A stretch of 64,000 bases of DNA from Bolinopsis microptera (lineage: Eukaryota > Ctenophora > Tentaculata > Lobata > Bolinopsidae), in the NCBI RefSeq assembly GCF_026151205.1, contig NC_087078.1, forward strand, positions 18,763,765 to 18,827,764. Reading direction: 5' to 3'. The translations under genes and the position numbers were made by a program. Below are positions 12,653-25,060 of the stretch, piece after piece (position 1 is the stretch's first letter; each line of letters opens with the position of its first letter). The notes under the pieces are model-generated. The model saw only the letters and a program-made list of their open reading frames with translations. It was not told the DNA's origin and did no database searches.

Positions 12653-15600
12653 ATCAAGGAGATTAACGTTATTTAACGCAGCAGCGACCTCAGGAAGTAA
12701 TTGCAATTCTGTCTGCACGTTATTCATATCTGATTGGTCAGAAAGTTCGAGCAAGTCTGCAGTTGTGACTACAATCCTACAGTCCTATAAAATATATATT
12801 TTAGTATTAAACTAAAAGATAACAGCAAAATTGTAGATAACGGTATCTTAATCTTATCGCATAAATCCCCATAAATTGAATTAAATTTGAGACGAACATT
12901 ATATTGACTGTTCCTATCTACCTGATAAGGTTCAGCAGGATTGTCAAACAAAACATCAGGACGTCCGCATGGCATTTCAATACTCTGAGCCCGTATCCTA
13001 AAAATATTCAAAATGTTAACTTATAATAATATCGAGTATCTATAACAGGATAATACAGTACAAATATAATGTACCGTGGCAAAAAAATCTTCACACCGCA
13101 AATAAACTGTGCATTAAACTACAATAGATATCTCCAAGATTTCCTACAGCGAGCTATCTGCTATAGTTTTTATATCATTTAACTCCCCTAAAGTGTTCAT
13201 AACTAAATTGAGATCCTTGCTAATTTAAGGAGTCTTTGACCGGAACAACTTACACGTTATATGTGCATAATATATGTAATATCTTTGCTATACTATGTTT
13301 ATATTCCCGGCAAAACGTGACCTTGAGTTAAAACTTAAAAGTTCTGCAAAAACAGCAAAAAAGGTCAATCTCACTTAATTGGAAATATTAAAATACTAGA
13401 AGGCGCGTGGTCACAGGGATCAGGAAGGTAATAGTATTATTTGAAATTCAGTTTTTATCGCCACTATAAACACAACTTAATATTCACAGATCCGATCAAA
13501 CTTTCGCAACAACAATCATTAACGTCGACGTACTTATGGCTATTCCAGTATTGGACAAACTCGTCCAGAGACCGTTGTACATGAGGAATATAGATCGCCG
13601 ATAATAAGTTCCTGTCAACCGGATCAGCGGGCTGGTAATATCCGGAAGATGCCAATTCCCGGAGCTGCTCCTTGTACATAGGTTCGAGGTGTTCTTTTAG
13701 TGTCCTCCAAAGTCGTTCTATTCTATTGGCTGTGCTTGGTCCATATATGACTCCCTCAATTGGAGTTTGGGGGAAACCATTCTTCTGAAGGAGAAAAAGC
13801 TGAAAATAAGGATATTGCAGAACTTTAGATATATTGTTAAACTTTGGCCACATGCAAATGAATAAACAGAGCTGTCATCAGACTTATTTTAGTTTACTGC
13901 TACAATAACTGAATCCAATGTAAAGAAGTTAAGATGAGTTCAGCTACTAGCACTTAGATATATGTTTGACTCCCTTGATGCTCCCGGATCCACGAACACT
14001 TGCTCACTTGAAATCCGACGGATAGCAGCACGCGTAGGTTTGTGGGTAAATTCAAAAGCTTATGAACTGGCTGAGCTTGACACCACTGGCGAATCCAATT
14101 TGAGGTAGCCATACCACGATTAACATAATATTAGTATTATTGTTAACTTTGCAACACACACTAAGCGTCTTATCAAGTTCAAAGAACTGCAGTGGCGTAA
14201 CGTTGCCTGTTGGCGCCCCCACCTCCTATTGAAAAAGCGCCCCCCTCCCTCCCTGTTGGCGCCCCACACCCTTTTGGCTCGATTCCCGCACTATATAATG
14301 ACAACACTATATAATGACAAGCACTTTATAGTGACTTGTCACTATATAGTCCTGTCATTATAAAGTGCGTTTTGCATTACTCAGGAATTTCAATAACATC
14401 AGATCCAGAAATGCATTGGGATGGATCGATTAACAATGTAATGTTTAAATGCAATAGGACTTTGGTACGGTTTTGTGCAGTAGGAACGGTGATGTCATAA
14501 TATATTAATTATAAACAATGTAAGCTTAATAATATTCCTGTCATATTTGCTCTACTGAAATTTTAGTCTGCTTTAAAATTAGTCGCCGAAAAATTTAGTC
14601 TCATGAAATTTGGTTTACAACAATTTTAGTCAAAAGTTTGACTAAATTTATGGTAGACTAAATATTTTGTCGTTCTTAAGGTATATTGACATTTGTATAT
14701 TGACATTTGTATATTTATTAATTCCCTCTGATTCCACTTGCCATTTCCCGGCATCCTTTTCCTGGAGGGTTGCTAGTATAAAGAGTTTATCTTATTCACC
14801 TGGATAGCAGCAATTTCTCCTGTTTCGGTACCTCTGTCCACCCGTATTCTCCTTGGTATGAACCTGTTTTTCATCACAAAGTCGAAGTACATCTTACCCA
14901 CAATTTTTGGGTTTTTGTTGGTGTGTGCCACCTTCATGACCATAACTTTACGGCTGAACGTGTCCATTGCCCTGAAACAGGTATTAATGTATTGAGATTG
15001 TGAAATGTGAAAATCTTAGAAGTGGTTATTTTTGGGACAGGGCTGTGAGCCATCTGACTCTAGAGTGGAGGCTCCTAAGTAGACGTTATCTGCCGAAGAA
15101 GGCAGTAGGGTCTTATAAATACGTTTTCCAAATATTTTTGTCCACAGTTCAGAATATTATATATATATATAATATATATATACCAAACGTAGGACCTCAA
15201 GCATTCATTTTTAGGCACACGTCTTAAAAATGTTACAGGCTAGCAAAGAAGTTGTAAGCATCTGATTGACGTTAGAAAGTTTATTGTTACCAACAAACCC
15301 TGTGACCTAACTCTTAGCAATGACATTTTTCTTTCTGAGATGTAACTATTTTTGCATCGTTCATAAAGTTGAAAATAAGCTAGTGATGATAAATTTGTAT
15401 GTTACATAAAAAACTTGAATAAACCGGAAGCTTGGACAGTGTAGAACCAAGGCCAAATGTGTACAGTATATCTCACCCATATATATGAATGTCGAATGTT
15501 GCACCAAACAGCCCTGCCAGCTTATCATGTCCGTCTAGGGAATACAGATAGTTCGGACCTTTCACCGAAAAATCACCTTTCTGTACGTGTTTCAGCTTAT

Positions 15601-16430
15601 TGGCAGGGTCACGTCTCGCAACATTTTCCGGTTCAATTTCTAAGAGTTCGTCCTCGACGGCTTTTTCTGATACCCGAATATCATATTTATTCCTGAAAGG
15701 ATGTTTTAGTTCGCACTTATCCTCCATTTAGTTATCCAGAAATATTTGAAGAGGAGGCCATCGAGTTGTAATTGTTATAATTCTGTTGTGTCAAAGATTT
15801 TCTTGCTCAAATAAACGATAATTATCTAATAGTTTTCAACCTTAGTATGGCTGCAACAGCTCGGTATCCTAGGGAACCAGTGCTTCTTGCCAATATCAGC
15901 TCTATGTACCCCCTGAGGTTGGCTTTGTCCGCTTCTCTGGTCTTCCTAATCCCGAAATGTTTGAGCATTCTAAAAGAAAATCCGATAAAACTAACTTGTA
16001 ATAACTATTAATATTAAGGCCAAGGCCGGGGCTGCCTGTGAGTGTAACCTAGATAAAAGCACCTAGTGAGCATGTTATAATAATTAAAGTTACTAAAGAT
16101 ACTAAACAATCAAACATAGTCAAATTATATCATCGGTCACTGTTGTGTGTAAGATTTTGAGTAATTATCAATATCGATACTTGACACAAGAAAAAGAGAG
16201 ATTCAAAAACCTGTTTCTTTGTTTCATTTTGCCACATTTTGCCATTTATTCATGAATAAATGAATTAAAACCGAATTAATTAAGACTCACCTGCGTAGGT
16301 TGGATTCACTGAACTTGTAATGTGGGAACTCTTTGGGCAATGAAGGTAGAATCTCATTCCGGATGTCCCAATTTCTTTGGACCTTGGTGTCCAGGTATAA
16401 TCTGAGGGTGTCATCACCTTTCCAAGCCAT
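12653..16430 (-). CDS. Integrase-core (DDE) protein with introns, 3' end not defined
   Basis: Seven exons join in one frame with GT-AG borders: 16430-16291, 15969-15841, 15692-15477, 14971-14800, 13784-13534, 12997-12922 and 12784-12653. The donor of exon 2 (aag|gttgaa) is the weakest. The protein starts MAWKGDDTLRLYLDTKV and then has a helix-turn-helix-like region (LGYRAVAAILR). A retroviral-type integrase core follows with its catalytic acids in SLDGHDK, VDRGTETG and NRIERLW, then a tail with SHKIRAQSIEMPCGRPD. This is the integrase-core family found as multi-copy genes in fish, corals and other animals. No terminal repeats, reverse transcriptase or target duplication were found around it, so it may be a domesticated gene or an old transposon copy. 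The last exon and stop codon were not identified. Confidence 0.75.
14191..14277 (+). mobile_element. Truncated hAT-type MITE in an integrase-gene intron
   Basis: It begins cagtggcgtaacgttgcctg and continues with ggcgccccc words like the complete copy at 3.84 kb, but stops after cacccttttgg. The far terminal repeat is absent. It lies between exons 4 and 5 of the integrase-like gene. Confidence 0.7.
14285..14370. repeat. Short palindromic repeat (cactatataatgac)
   Basis: Repeats of cactatataatgaca are followed by their complements (tgtcactatatagt and tgtcattataaagtg), forming a foldback in the same intron, next to the truncated hAT MITE. Confidence 0.6.
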
Positions 16431-17066
16431 TCTATTCTAATAAGTACAAATAAAAATGTTGGCAATACAATAAATTAATGTAGTACAATAATTGTTTATA
16501 CGTTTAAAGATTTTGATGTACTAAATGTACATTGTAGAGGAACTGTCTATAGAGTATAAATATGACTTTTTAACATTTCACCAGTCAGTTTCAAGGCGCT
16601 TTTGATATAAAAAGTTACTGACGGTAACCAAGAAGAAAGGTGATAATATGTAGATGCTACATATTGACTTGATATGAGTTAAACGCTAGATATATCTGCT
16701 ATTAAATACCTCAAATATCTATAAAATTTTCGACCCCACAAAATCCAAAAAGATTATTCTTGTTCAAACTCACAGAGTTTAACCAATCAACAAATATTAA
16801 CAATTGAGCAGAAACTCTTGAAATTTGTAAAATTAAGTCTTTGATCAAGTTAAAAATTAGTTTAATCCCAATCAGTTTCTTATTCACATAACGAATAATC
16901 GCTATTAAAAACGTCAAATATCTATAAAATTTTCATTCAAACCATAAACTCTAACAATAAAATTCTTCTTACAAGTTCAAACTCACAGAGTTTAACCAAT
17001 CAACGAATTGAAATTTGTAAAAACAGTGATTTCATAATTATGTCTTTGATCAAGTTTAAAATTAAT

Positions 17067-17515
17067 TTTAGGGGGCAGGGGGAGTCTTCATGGAAATTTT
17101 TTGAAAATCGACTTTTTAATTGTGTCTGATAGAAGGGAGTAATATCTATCAGATTCTTTTATTCAATCCGATAGAAAAATATTGTTCCTAGCCGAAATTA
17201 TCGCCGGTAAAAGGTCAGCGCTTGTGTGTATTAATTGTATTGCACGAGCGATTTTCGATCACGTGCCCCCTGAAAATCGAGTCTAAAAATCTATTTTCTC
17301 CTATAAAAATCTATTTCTCCTAAAATCTATTTTCTCCTATAAATTTGTTGAGCAATCACCCTCAAACTTACAGCATTAAATGTTGTAAGGATCATTTGGA
17401 CGAGATTGTATAGACAAAATTTTGAGATAAGCTTTTAAACATTTAAACATTTTTTATTCGATTTTTGAAAACCGTGGACCTCATTTTTTTTTGAAGACCC
17501 TCCCTGCACCCTTAA
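17067..17515. mobile_element. G-rich-ended MITE of about 450 bp
   Basis: The left end (ttagggggcagggggagtcttc) and right end (gaagaccctccctgcaccctta) are imperfect inverted repeats, with TTAA at the right border and a diverged ttta at the left. Interior words (aaaaatattgttcctagccg and atgatagaagggag-like text) match the better-preserved copy at 22.9-23.5 kb. It lies just past the alpha-kinase stop codon. Confidence 0.65.
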
Positions 17516-17599
17516 TCCCGATTAGTTTCTTATTCATATAATGAATAATCTATCATCTAGCATTAAATCCTATTATATATCAAATATGTTGAAAGGTTT

Positions 17600-20500
17600 C
17601 TACTTGAATGCTTTATAATCTTTACAGATATCGTTGCAAATATGCCACTCAAAGAAGTTCTTAATACCATCTTGGCCAAAATTGCCGACATTGAAGTACT
17701 CCTCAAGTGGATCAATCTGCCCTGATGTTGATATCTCCGGGTCCATCAGCGAAGTACCCATACCTTGGATATCAAGGACGAGAAGCGCCCCTTCTGTAGC
17801 ATGGTATGTGAAGTGGACAAATGCCTCCACAGTCTCCTTAGGTATAGGCACCTGCTCAGGGTTGCCACAACTCTTCCCATCGTTGTTGACAAGTTTCCAT
17901 GGTTGTCCATTCAACATCGGTTCTACCATAAAAACCTTCTCTTCTGATGTAACAAGCATTCCCTTGTTATAGCCCAAGGGTTCTCCTGTGGCCTTGGCGA
18001 ATTCTAGCGCCAAGGCGTGCGCCACCTCAAGACATTTAACATATCTCCGGCTTTCTTCTTCTACCGTCAATCCCCCATTCCGTATTCGCTCAATCCCTTG
18101 CTCGTGGAATAGCTTCACTGCTACATCCATGATGTCCTCACCTCGCAGCAACCTACCCTTTGATACCCTTCTGTACCCTCCCCTTCCCAGACTAACGTCA
18201 GTAATTTCCAGTCTCCCCTCAGTCTTCATGAACTCACGCCGTTCAAGGCTGTACTCTTCAACTGTACAGTGGTGCCCGATCCCTGTTGTAGCACCAGGAG
18301 CTCCAGCAGCCAGAATGTCAGCTGTCCTAAACCGGCAACGCTTCGGTTTAAAGGAGCTCATGACCATCTGAGATCCTGTAATAGTTTATATATTATTGAA
18401 TAAATTGACGTTTTGATGAGCAAACAACGGAAAAGTATACGGAAAAGAACGAAAAAGTATACAGATTACGGGCCCATATCATTTGATGACATTTTACTTT
18501 ACCTGAAGGTTCCTCGGGAAGGTTCATGCTTTTGGAGCGCATACGCTTTGGCTTAAAAGTTGATTCAACTACTAATCCTGATCCTGGACAATAAAATCAT
18601 GGTCAATCGTAGAACATAGCGCAGGCGATTGCTATAGCATATATTTCCCATCACATTTAAAACTTGTGTTAAATCATACAGTTTATAATTTTGCTTTTAT
18701 TCCCATGAATAAAAGTCAGTACCCATACGTTGGCCTTAATAGCTCAGTCACTGAGTGCCCAATTGAAATAATTCTTTCTGGTATGACTTGCTACCACGAC
18801 TGGTTCGAGGAATTTGTCAAATTGAAATGTTCATTTAAAAAAATTAAGGTTCATTTTCGCATTTATTTGATAGTTTGGATAGTCGGATCGAGCCAAATTT
18901 TATTGAATTGTGTTTGGCCATTCGAATTACGTTTGTCATGAAAAAAATGAGAGTTGTAGCTTCTCAGATCACCGAGATACGAAGCATAACGAGTTTATTC
19001 ATTACGTGTGATCAGGTGATTGGCTCACCTAATCGAGTAATCGCGTGATAAGGTCACCCCGTTAACCACCCCGTTATATTAAACATTATGGGAATCGTTA
19101 AGGCTGCCCAATTAAGGTGTCGTGTCACATAATCACCCAGTCAATTTTGTTAACGAGATACAGAAAATGCTTGATAACTTCTTCATTTCAAATTCGTTTC
19201 ACATCATTTTTTCAGATCGGATGTAACATTTAATAATCTACCGTCTCTAAAAAAATTAGGCGTCCAGCATGTTCAGAAAGAACAATATAGGTGTTTTAAT
19301 ATTGAATGGGCGTGGTTTAAAATATCCGAATTTTCAAATTTTGGCGACAGAATCCTCGAACAAGTAGGTACAGTATGCCATCTGCAAAACAACAACTCTC
19401 AAATATAAATCACAGCGGAGGTATAAGACCCAACGTATGGGTACTGACTTTTGGCCCATCCTGTATATATCGTCTCGCTTTATATATATATAGTAAGATG
19501 AATGCTTTTTCAGAGATATGAATTTTAGTCTCTTTTTAAACAAGACAATATCGGTTAATGTTCACAACTGATAAGGGAGCTGATTCCAAACAGGGTTTTT
19601 TTTTGTTTTTTTTTAAAGAGGGGCTGGGCCTGGTTGGCCCACGAGAGGATAGCATATGGATGCTTTGCCTACCTCTGGGGTATGGCAGTCCTGTGGGAGG
19701 ATGCCAGTGGAATCAAGATGTGTAATCAAGGATGATGATAAGTGTTGTGGGGTGTGTCATAGATAAACGCTTAATTGGTGGTTGAGTGTGGAAGAGAGGG
19801 GCGAAACAAGACGGCGTTAAAGTAGTCGCTATGTTACACCTGTCTGGTCCAACTCCTCCGGCACCACTAAGCGTTTAGTGTGGTTTGTAAAGTTGACAAT
19901 GGTGGAGATGTGTTGGTTGTCGAATATGTCATTGACAGAGAGGTAGTAATCCCGGAAATATTGACCTCTTATTTGGGCAATAGCCGGGCACTGTCCGAGA
20001 AAGTGTGAGACAGTCTCCTCTCCGTCGCCGCATTTAGGACAAGCACTTGTATCTGATTTGTGAATGGTGTGTAGGTGTTTGTTGAGGCCACAATGTCCCG
20101 TGATGAGGTGCACTGCAGTTCTGTAATTTTGTTTGTTGTTACTGAGAAACAGGGGGTCTTCAGTGACTAAAACTTCTCTCGGCTTTAATTGTTTTGAAAC
20201 TTAAAGATTTTAAGGCGTAAGTGCCAGGTAGAATAATACCTCCGGGTAGTGACTAGTAATCCTCAATCAATCAAACCTGTAGCTGTCGCCTTACTGGGCC
20301 GTTCCTTCACATCATTGGTCTTTCGACTACCATATACTGCTTCCAGTTCCTCCATGAAGCAGTATATGGTAGTTGAAAGACCAATCGCTTTGACGTCTTC
20401 CTCGTCTAGTTCGAGTCCTGACAAGTATTACCAGTTTAAAATTCAATCAAAACCCTCTGATTGCTACAAAAACTATAAACATAATATTAGCAACAAGAGA

Positions 20501-23500
20501 AATAATTAAAAGAACAATTGAAAAGAAAAATCGCCCAATTAAGAGAATTTTACATAAAACCTGGATTTTACTTGAAGCATGGATATTAATATTTCCAGGG
20601 ACTAACCATAATCCAATCATATTGAAAAATTGCATGTATTTTATATTATAATTATGAAGATGAATGATATAGGTAATAGGTAAAGATCAAAAAATTGTCT
20701 AGGAATCCACATACCAGATAACTTTCGGTAAAGTGTTATCTTGTTGTTAGCGTTCAGTCCATACAACTTGGCGATTGCTGTACGCAGGGAATTGACTGAC
20801 AGCTCGTCAGGTAGCATCAGCTTCCTTTCCAATCCTAAAAGATAAGAGGTTTATTTTAGATTTAATTTATGTGATTAATCGGGACTGCAACCGCAAAGTG
20901 CCACAGATGTTTACTAAGTATGAATGCATTATACGATAATTATATGATTCTATCTAAAATCCAACACACATATTTAATATTTATGTCACAATGCCATTTC
21001 CATACTATACACAGTAAGAATACATGAATGACATTATTGTGACAATAGATTGAGATACTAATAACGGGCTTAAATTAAATGCTAGCAAAACTAAATAATT
21101 GATCTTTACAAATAAGAAAACTGAAGATATAGAAATCTACATGGGAGGTTAACGATTAAAGCAAAGTGATCACAAAAAGTTTGGGGAACAAGATCACTAA
21201 ACTCCGTTAAAAGAGTCTTCTCGGCCCAGAAAAAGGGCATTCGCGCTGCAGGCAACCAATACCACCGCTATTTTTATGACAAATATCTGAACAGTACACC
21301 TTCACACACAAAGGAAATTTTCCATAAACTAGAAGTAGAAGTATTACCTTGGCCGAACGTGATTAATTTATAATACATATGTTTAATGCACAAAGTATAT
21401 TCTAACACTGTACCACCAAATATTATGAGAATTTTCACTGTTTCAAACTTAAACGTACCGAGAAGAGAACCTCAGCTCTTTGCAATACAATTTAACCGTT
21501 TAAGTAATTCAGACAAGAAGGCACTGTGAAGGCTCCGGTGTAATGTGATAAGTACTAAAGCCGTATGTACTACGGCTTTACAAATTTTGGAAGCATGTAC
21601 GGATATATATATCTGATACCAATCGTATATACTGGTAAAAAATACTCTAGCACAATTGTAACTGCAATTTTACAGAACTCTAAATGCTTAATGAACACTC
21701 TTGCAGGTACCACCCGTATTCACACTCAGACCTGAGTTTAACAATTTTCCGATACGAGATTGGGGACGGGTTCTATATACAAACAACAAACAAACAAATA
21801 CGTCACGACTTTCCGACAAGACAAATTCTTAAATTCATTCAAGTCTACAGTCAGCAAGCATGTTCTTACTGCACAAGCACTTAACCCGGATGACAAGGAC
21901 TGGAACAACTCAAATTTATATCAAGAGATAAGAGTTATTTAAAAATTGAATAATTTGGTACAACATACGTTGAATCAACGTTGATAGTGACGAGCATTTT
22001 TACAATGCTATCGCTACCGCGCAATTTCACTGTCATTTTAAATAAGATAAAAATATCACCACGCATTCTTCAGATCCTGTGTAGCTGTTCTAAATTTATA
22101 TCAAGAGATAAGAGATATTCAAAAATTCTTAATTAATAGTACTATTTAACTTTGCTAATAGCGTAATCATATTTTATACATTGTGTGCTTATGTTTAACT
22201 ATATATTTGATTGTAATTAAAGATTTTAAGGCGATAGTGCCGATTAATGCCTCTGGGTAGTGCTCCTCGATCAATCAGATTTAATGGAAAAAGCCACAAT
22301 TTAAAGATTCAATTTTTATGTTTGTACGACCACCCACGTGCAAATTGGACGAGGAATAAAGGAATAGGAAGTTGCATAGTAACCATGGTAACGAGGGTTG
22401 TTACACGCACGTGCACGTGCAAAGATTTGCGACATTTTTGATCTGTTTTGCGGTAATTACGTTGTGTAATTACGTTATTTTCAGTTATGATGGATATTTT
22501 TTGATGTGATAAAAACTGACGTTGACTACCGAAGAATAATATTAGCTTCATTCCTGTTACTACGGGCTTTCTAGTCTTAATTATAATTCGAAAGATTATG
22601 TTTGTTTGTCGTCTGTATGTACGACCGCCCACGTGCAAATTAGGCGAGAAGTAGGAAGTTAGGTAAAAATCAAAAGGTTGCATAGCAACGGTGTTGGAAG
22701 GCACACGTGCACGTGCAATGATTGTTGGAACTGAATTGTGAACGGTTTTGTGGTAATAACGTTATGTTAAAATTGTTTCCTATTTAAATCGGCTGTATCT
22801 TCGGTTGGGATGGATATTTTTTGATATCGATAAAAACATGACTATCAAAGAATACTATTATTCTATTAGCTTCCTCTCTGGGCTTTCTAGTACTTTATAA
22901 AAGAGCACCTTAAGGCAGGGGGGGGGGGGGGGGTATTTATGAAATTTCTCTTGAAATTAATTTTATAGTTGTTTTTGATAGAGGAGAGTGATATCTGTCT
23001 GCTGCTTTTGGTTCCATGGAAAAATATTGTTCCTAGCCGACGTTATTGCATTTTCAATCTTATCCTACATTTTTTGAGCAATCACCTTGAAACTTTCAGA
23101 ATATGTTTTAAGGACCATTTAAAAACTTCTGGTGGATCAGAATTTTGAGATAGGCCCTTAGAAATTTTTTTATTCGATTTTGAAAATCTTGGACCTCGTT
23201 TTTTGACGATTTTTCCAGGTCCGGGATTTTCAAAATTGAATAAAAAATGTTCTAAGGCCTATCTCAAAATTTTCAGGGCGCTCGATTGAAAATCGCTCAT
23301 GCAATACAATTACACATGAGCGCTGACCTTTGACCAGCAATAACTTCGGCTTGGAACAATATATTTCCATGGAACCAAAAGCAGCAGACAGATCACTCTC
23401 CTCTATCAAAAACAACTATAAAACCAATTTCGAGAGAAATTTCATAAAGACCCCCCCATGCCCCCTTAATTTCAAAGCCATCATAAAATTCTAAAAATAG

Positions 23501-24019
23501 AAATCAAATCATTACCTACCACCTACTACCTAGCAATAAATAGTGTTCACAAAAATTCCATTTTAGAGCTAACAGTTATGACTTACGAGACAAAGTACAA
23601 ACTAACGTTGTGAAATAATTCTGTACCTAAGATAAATAATCGTTTATCTAATAATGTTAACACGCTTAACTTTATGTTTAGAGACGAGGCTTACCAGAAA
23701 CCATAACCAAATTGAATATCATTATCAACACTTAACGCTCGTTACGAAATAAACCTACATACCGCGTATACCCATTTCTAATCAATAATACATGATTAAC
23801 TAGGAATACCGAAATTGTGCAAGATTCCCATAGGACGGAATGAGTTGTGGCTCCTAAAAGGAAAGTTCATAAATATATTATAAATGCTATTGTGACATTC
23901 TTACCAGCTTTCTGGAAAGCTGATGCGCTCTTTCGTGTTATCTTTACAACCGTGCAGTGTATTGGCTTTATGTTCCGTCTGTACTTTCCAGCCGCTTCTT
24001 TTAGTCTATTGTAACTCAT
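17600..24019 (-). CDS. Alpha-kinase family protein kinase, 4 exons, complete
   Basis: Exons 24019-23905, 20834-20715, 18583-18503 and 18375-17600 join with GT-AG borders, every junction in phase 1, to give 364 codons including the stop. Residues 1 to about 80 (IKPIHCTVVKIT, RKLMLPDELSVNSL, ITLYRKLSG) look like a ubiquitin-like or PB1-like fold; this is inference. The C-terminal 210 residues are an atypical alpha-kinase (eEF2K/TRPM7/MHCK type). Visible motifs are lysine 193 in VAVKLF, LDIQGMG (about 306-312), DPEI (317-320), GNFGQDG (336-342), and a zinc site from H297, H350, C352 and C356 in the HICNDIC context. All expected catalytic and zinc residues are present, so it should be active; the substrate is unknown. 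Exons 3 and 4 each begin with a similar FKPKR basic segment. The introns hold LINE remnants and a palindromic MITE. Confidence 0.85.
19595..20150 (-). mobile_element. Non-LTR retrotransposon 3' end, truncated
   Basis: On the minus strand the frame at 20113-19829 encodes LITGHCGLNKHLH, a cysteine motif CPKCGDGEETVSHFLGQCP and a short tail. This is the end of a LINE ORF2 just past an RNase H region. A 3' UTR and a poly-A-like stretch (poly-T on plus at 19596-19613) follow. It has no reverse transcriptase left. It sits in the alpha-kinase intron between exons 2 and 3, in the same orientation as the gene. Confidence 0.75.
20200..20280 (+). mobile_element. LINE 3' tail fragment ending in (caat)n
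   Basis: Contains ttaaagattttaaggcg, then a cctccgggtagtg word and the tail caatcaatcaa. It matches the 3' end at about 22,217-22,278 closely, so both belong to one LINE family. Confidence 0.6.
20314..20395. repeat. Long hairpin, about 28-bp arms
   Basis: The left arm attggtctttcgactaccat and onward is mirrored by atggtagttgaaagaccaat, with one mismatch and a loop of about 25 bases. It lies in an alpha-kinase intron. Confidence 0.75.
21050..22278 (+). mobile_element. Decayed LINE reverse-transcriptase 3' half
   Basis: Conceptual translation on plus, across several stops, shows reverse-transcriptase tail words typical of non-LTR elements: NGLKLNASKTK near 21,075, then HRYFYDKYLNSTPSHTKEI, LEVEVLPWPNVIN and VPRREPQLFAIQFNR. 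It ends with the 3' tail (aagattttaaggcg, ctctgggtagtg, tcaatcaatc) at about 22,217-22,278. Several in-frame stops make it dead. It lies antisense in intron 1 of the alpha-kinase gene. Confidence 0.65.
22318..22740. repeat. Direct duplication with CACGTGCACGTGC and X-box-like sites
   Basis: Two copies about 300 bp apart share tgtacgaccacccacgtgca, an X-box-like palindrome (gtaaccatggtaac at 22379-22392; gttgcatagcaac at 22677-22689), cacgtgcacgtgc and a ggtaataacgtt word. They lie in intron 1 of the alpha-kinase gene. Confidence 0.6.
22910..23469. mobile_element. Palindromic MITE with TTAA borders
   Basis: The element runs from TTAAGGCAGGGGG to CCCCCATGCCCCCTTAA. Its two halves are long inverted repeats that turn near 23,190: gatagaggagagtgatatct on the left is matched by its complement on the right. 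A 17-base G run lies near the left end. The TTAA at each border resembles the target duplication of piggyBac-type elements. No transposase. A diverged relative lies at 17.07 kb. Confidence 0.75.
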
Positions 24020-24289
24020 TTCTAAGAATATAGCACTTATCATTACATCATATTTTAAGACGCAATGCAATTTAAACGTTATGAAAAATTAGAAAATATT
24101 CAATCACAAAATTGTGCATAATAGATGGATATAACAGATCTGATCTACATCAGTTAGGTCTTATTAAGCTGGCCTGGGACTTGTTCTATTCAAGAGTTAT
24201 CTTATCCTGCTATTGACGTTCCACTGTGAGATTGAATGTCAATGACGATAATCATCGGAGCCTCATCATAGGGGCCAGAGACTCCCAGA
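24020..24289. other. Upstream region of the alpha-kinase start
   Basis: Contains an acceptor-like ttcttag just before the ATG (exon edge at 24,021), so a 5' UTR exon lies further right. No TATA box or other site stands out. Confidence 0.35.
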
Positions 24290-25060
24290 CTTCCTTTATT
24301 TTATTTTATTTTATTTTTTTGGTGCAGCACCTACTGACTCGACTCGAAAGAGCAAGCGACTCAATAATACCAAAGAGTCCTACTGAGGCCCAGATGTTTG
24401 CGCCACTATCCCGGTAATGCAGAGATACATCTGGTACCATTGCAAGAGCAATGGCAGTTGAGTGGGGGCGCCCCTCCGAAGATTGACTACCATAGATCCC
24501 GTGTGACTATGAAATGAGACCGATCTTGCCCCATTGACATGCTCTTTAGTTTATTGCCAAAGGTGGTGCTGGGCAGATCGCTGGTGTGTTGAGGAGGTTC
24601 GGAAAAAGTAAAAATATGGTGTGAGGTCAAGGAGATTGTGTACTGTTATGATGCCCGATAAGTTGCTTTGGGGGACCGGTGCCTGAGTATAGAAATGGTC
24701 GAGAAAGAGGGCCTGATTGGATCATGGGGGAGTTGCGTGTGGAGTAATGCCTTATCGTGGTCAGGTTGAGATGTCCCATTGGTCTTGTTAAGTCGCGGTC
24801 CGGTTGTCCGGTTTAGGGCTATCTATTAAGCCGATTAGCTGGCCTCTATCATAAGATAGGTATATTGGAAGTCGTGAAAAGCCCACGGCGGCATGTTGCA
24901 GGTATAGGTTCTCTAGAGGAGCTGTCCATATACCGCATAAAGAGTATAGAAGTAAGATTCTTTTATTGACACTAATGCTGCCTCGCCACAAAGTGCAATG
25001 CGGACAGACATAAGCCCTGGAAGAACCAGCAAAACCTGACAAGGATTCTCACCCTGTAGG
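24290..25060 (-). mobile_element. Retroelement 3' end with (aaaat)n tail
   Basis: On the minus strand the sequence ends in gcaccaaaaaaataaaataa, a short A-rich tandem tail typical of LINE or SINE 3' ends. The upstream part has scattered open segments (CGEAALVSIKESYFYTLYAV) but no recognised domain. It is probably the truncated 3' end of a non-LTR element. Confidence 0.5.

Noticed and set aside
17988-18371. 127-residue plus-strand ORF
   Set aside because: Antisense shadow of the alpha-kinase coding exon.
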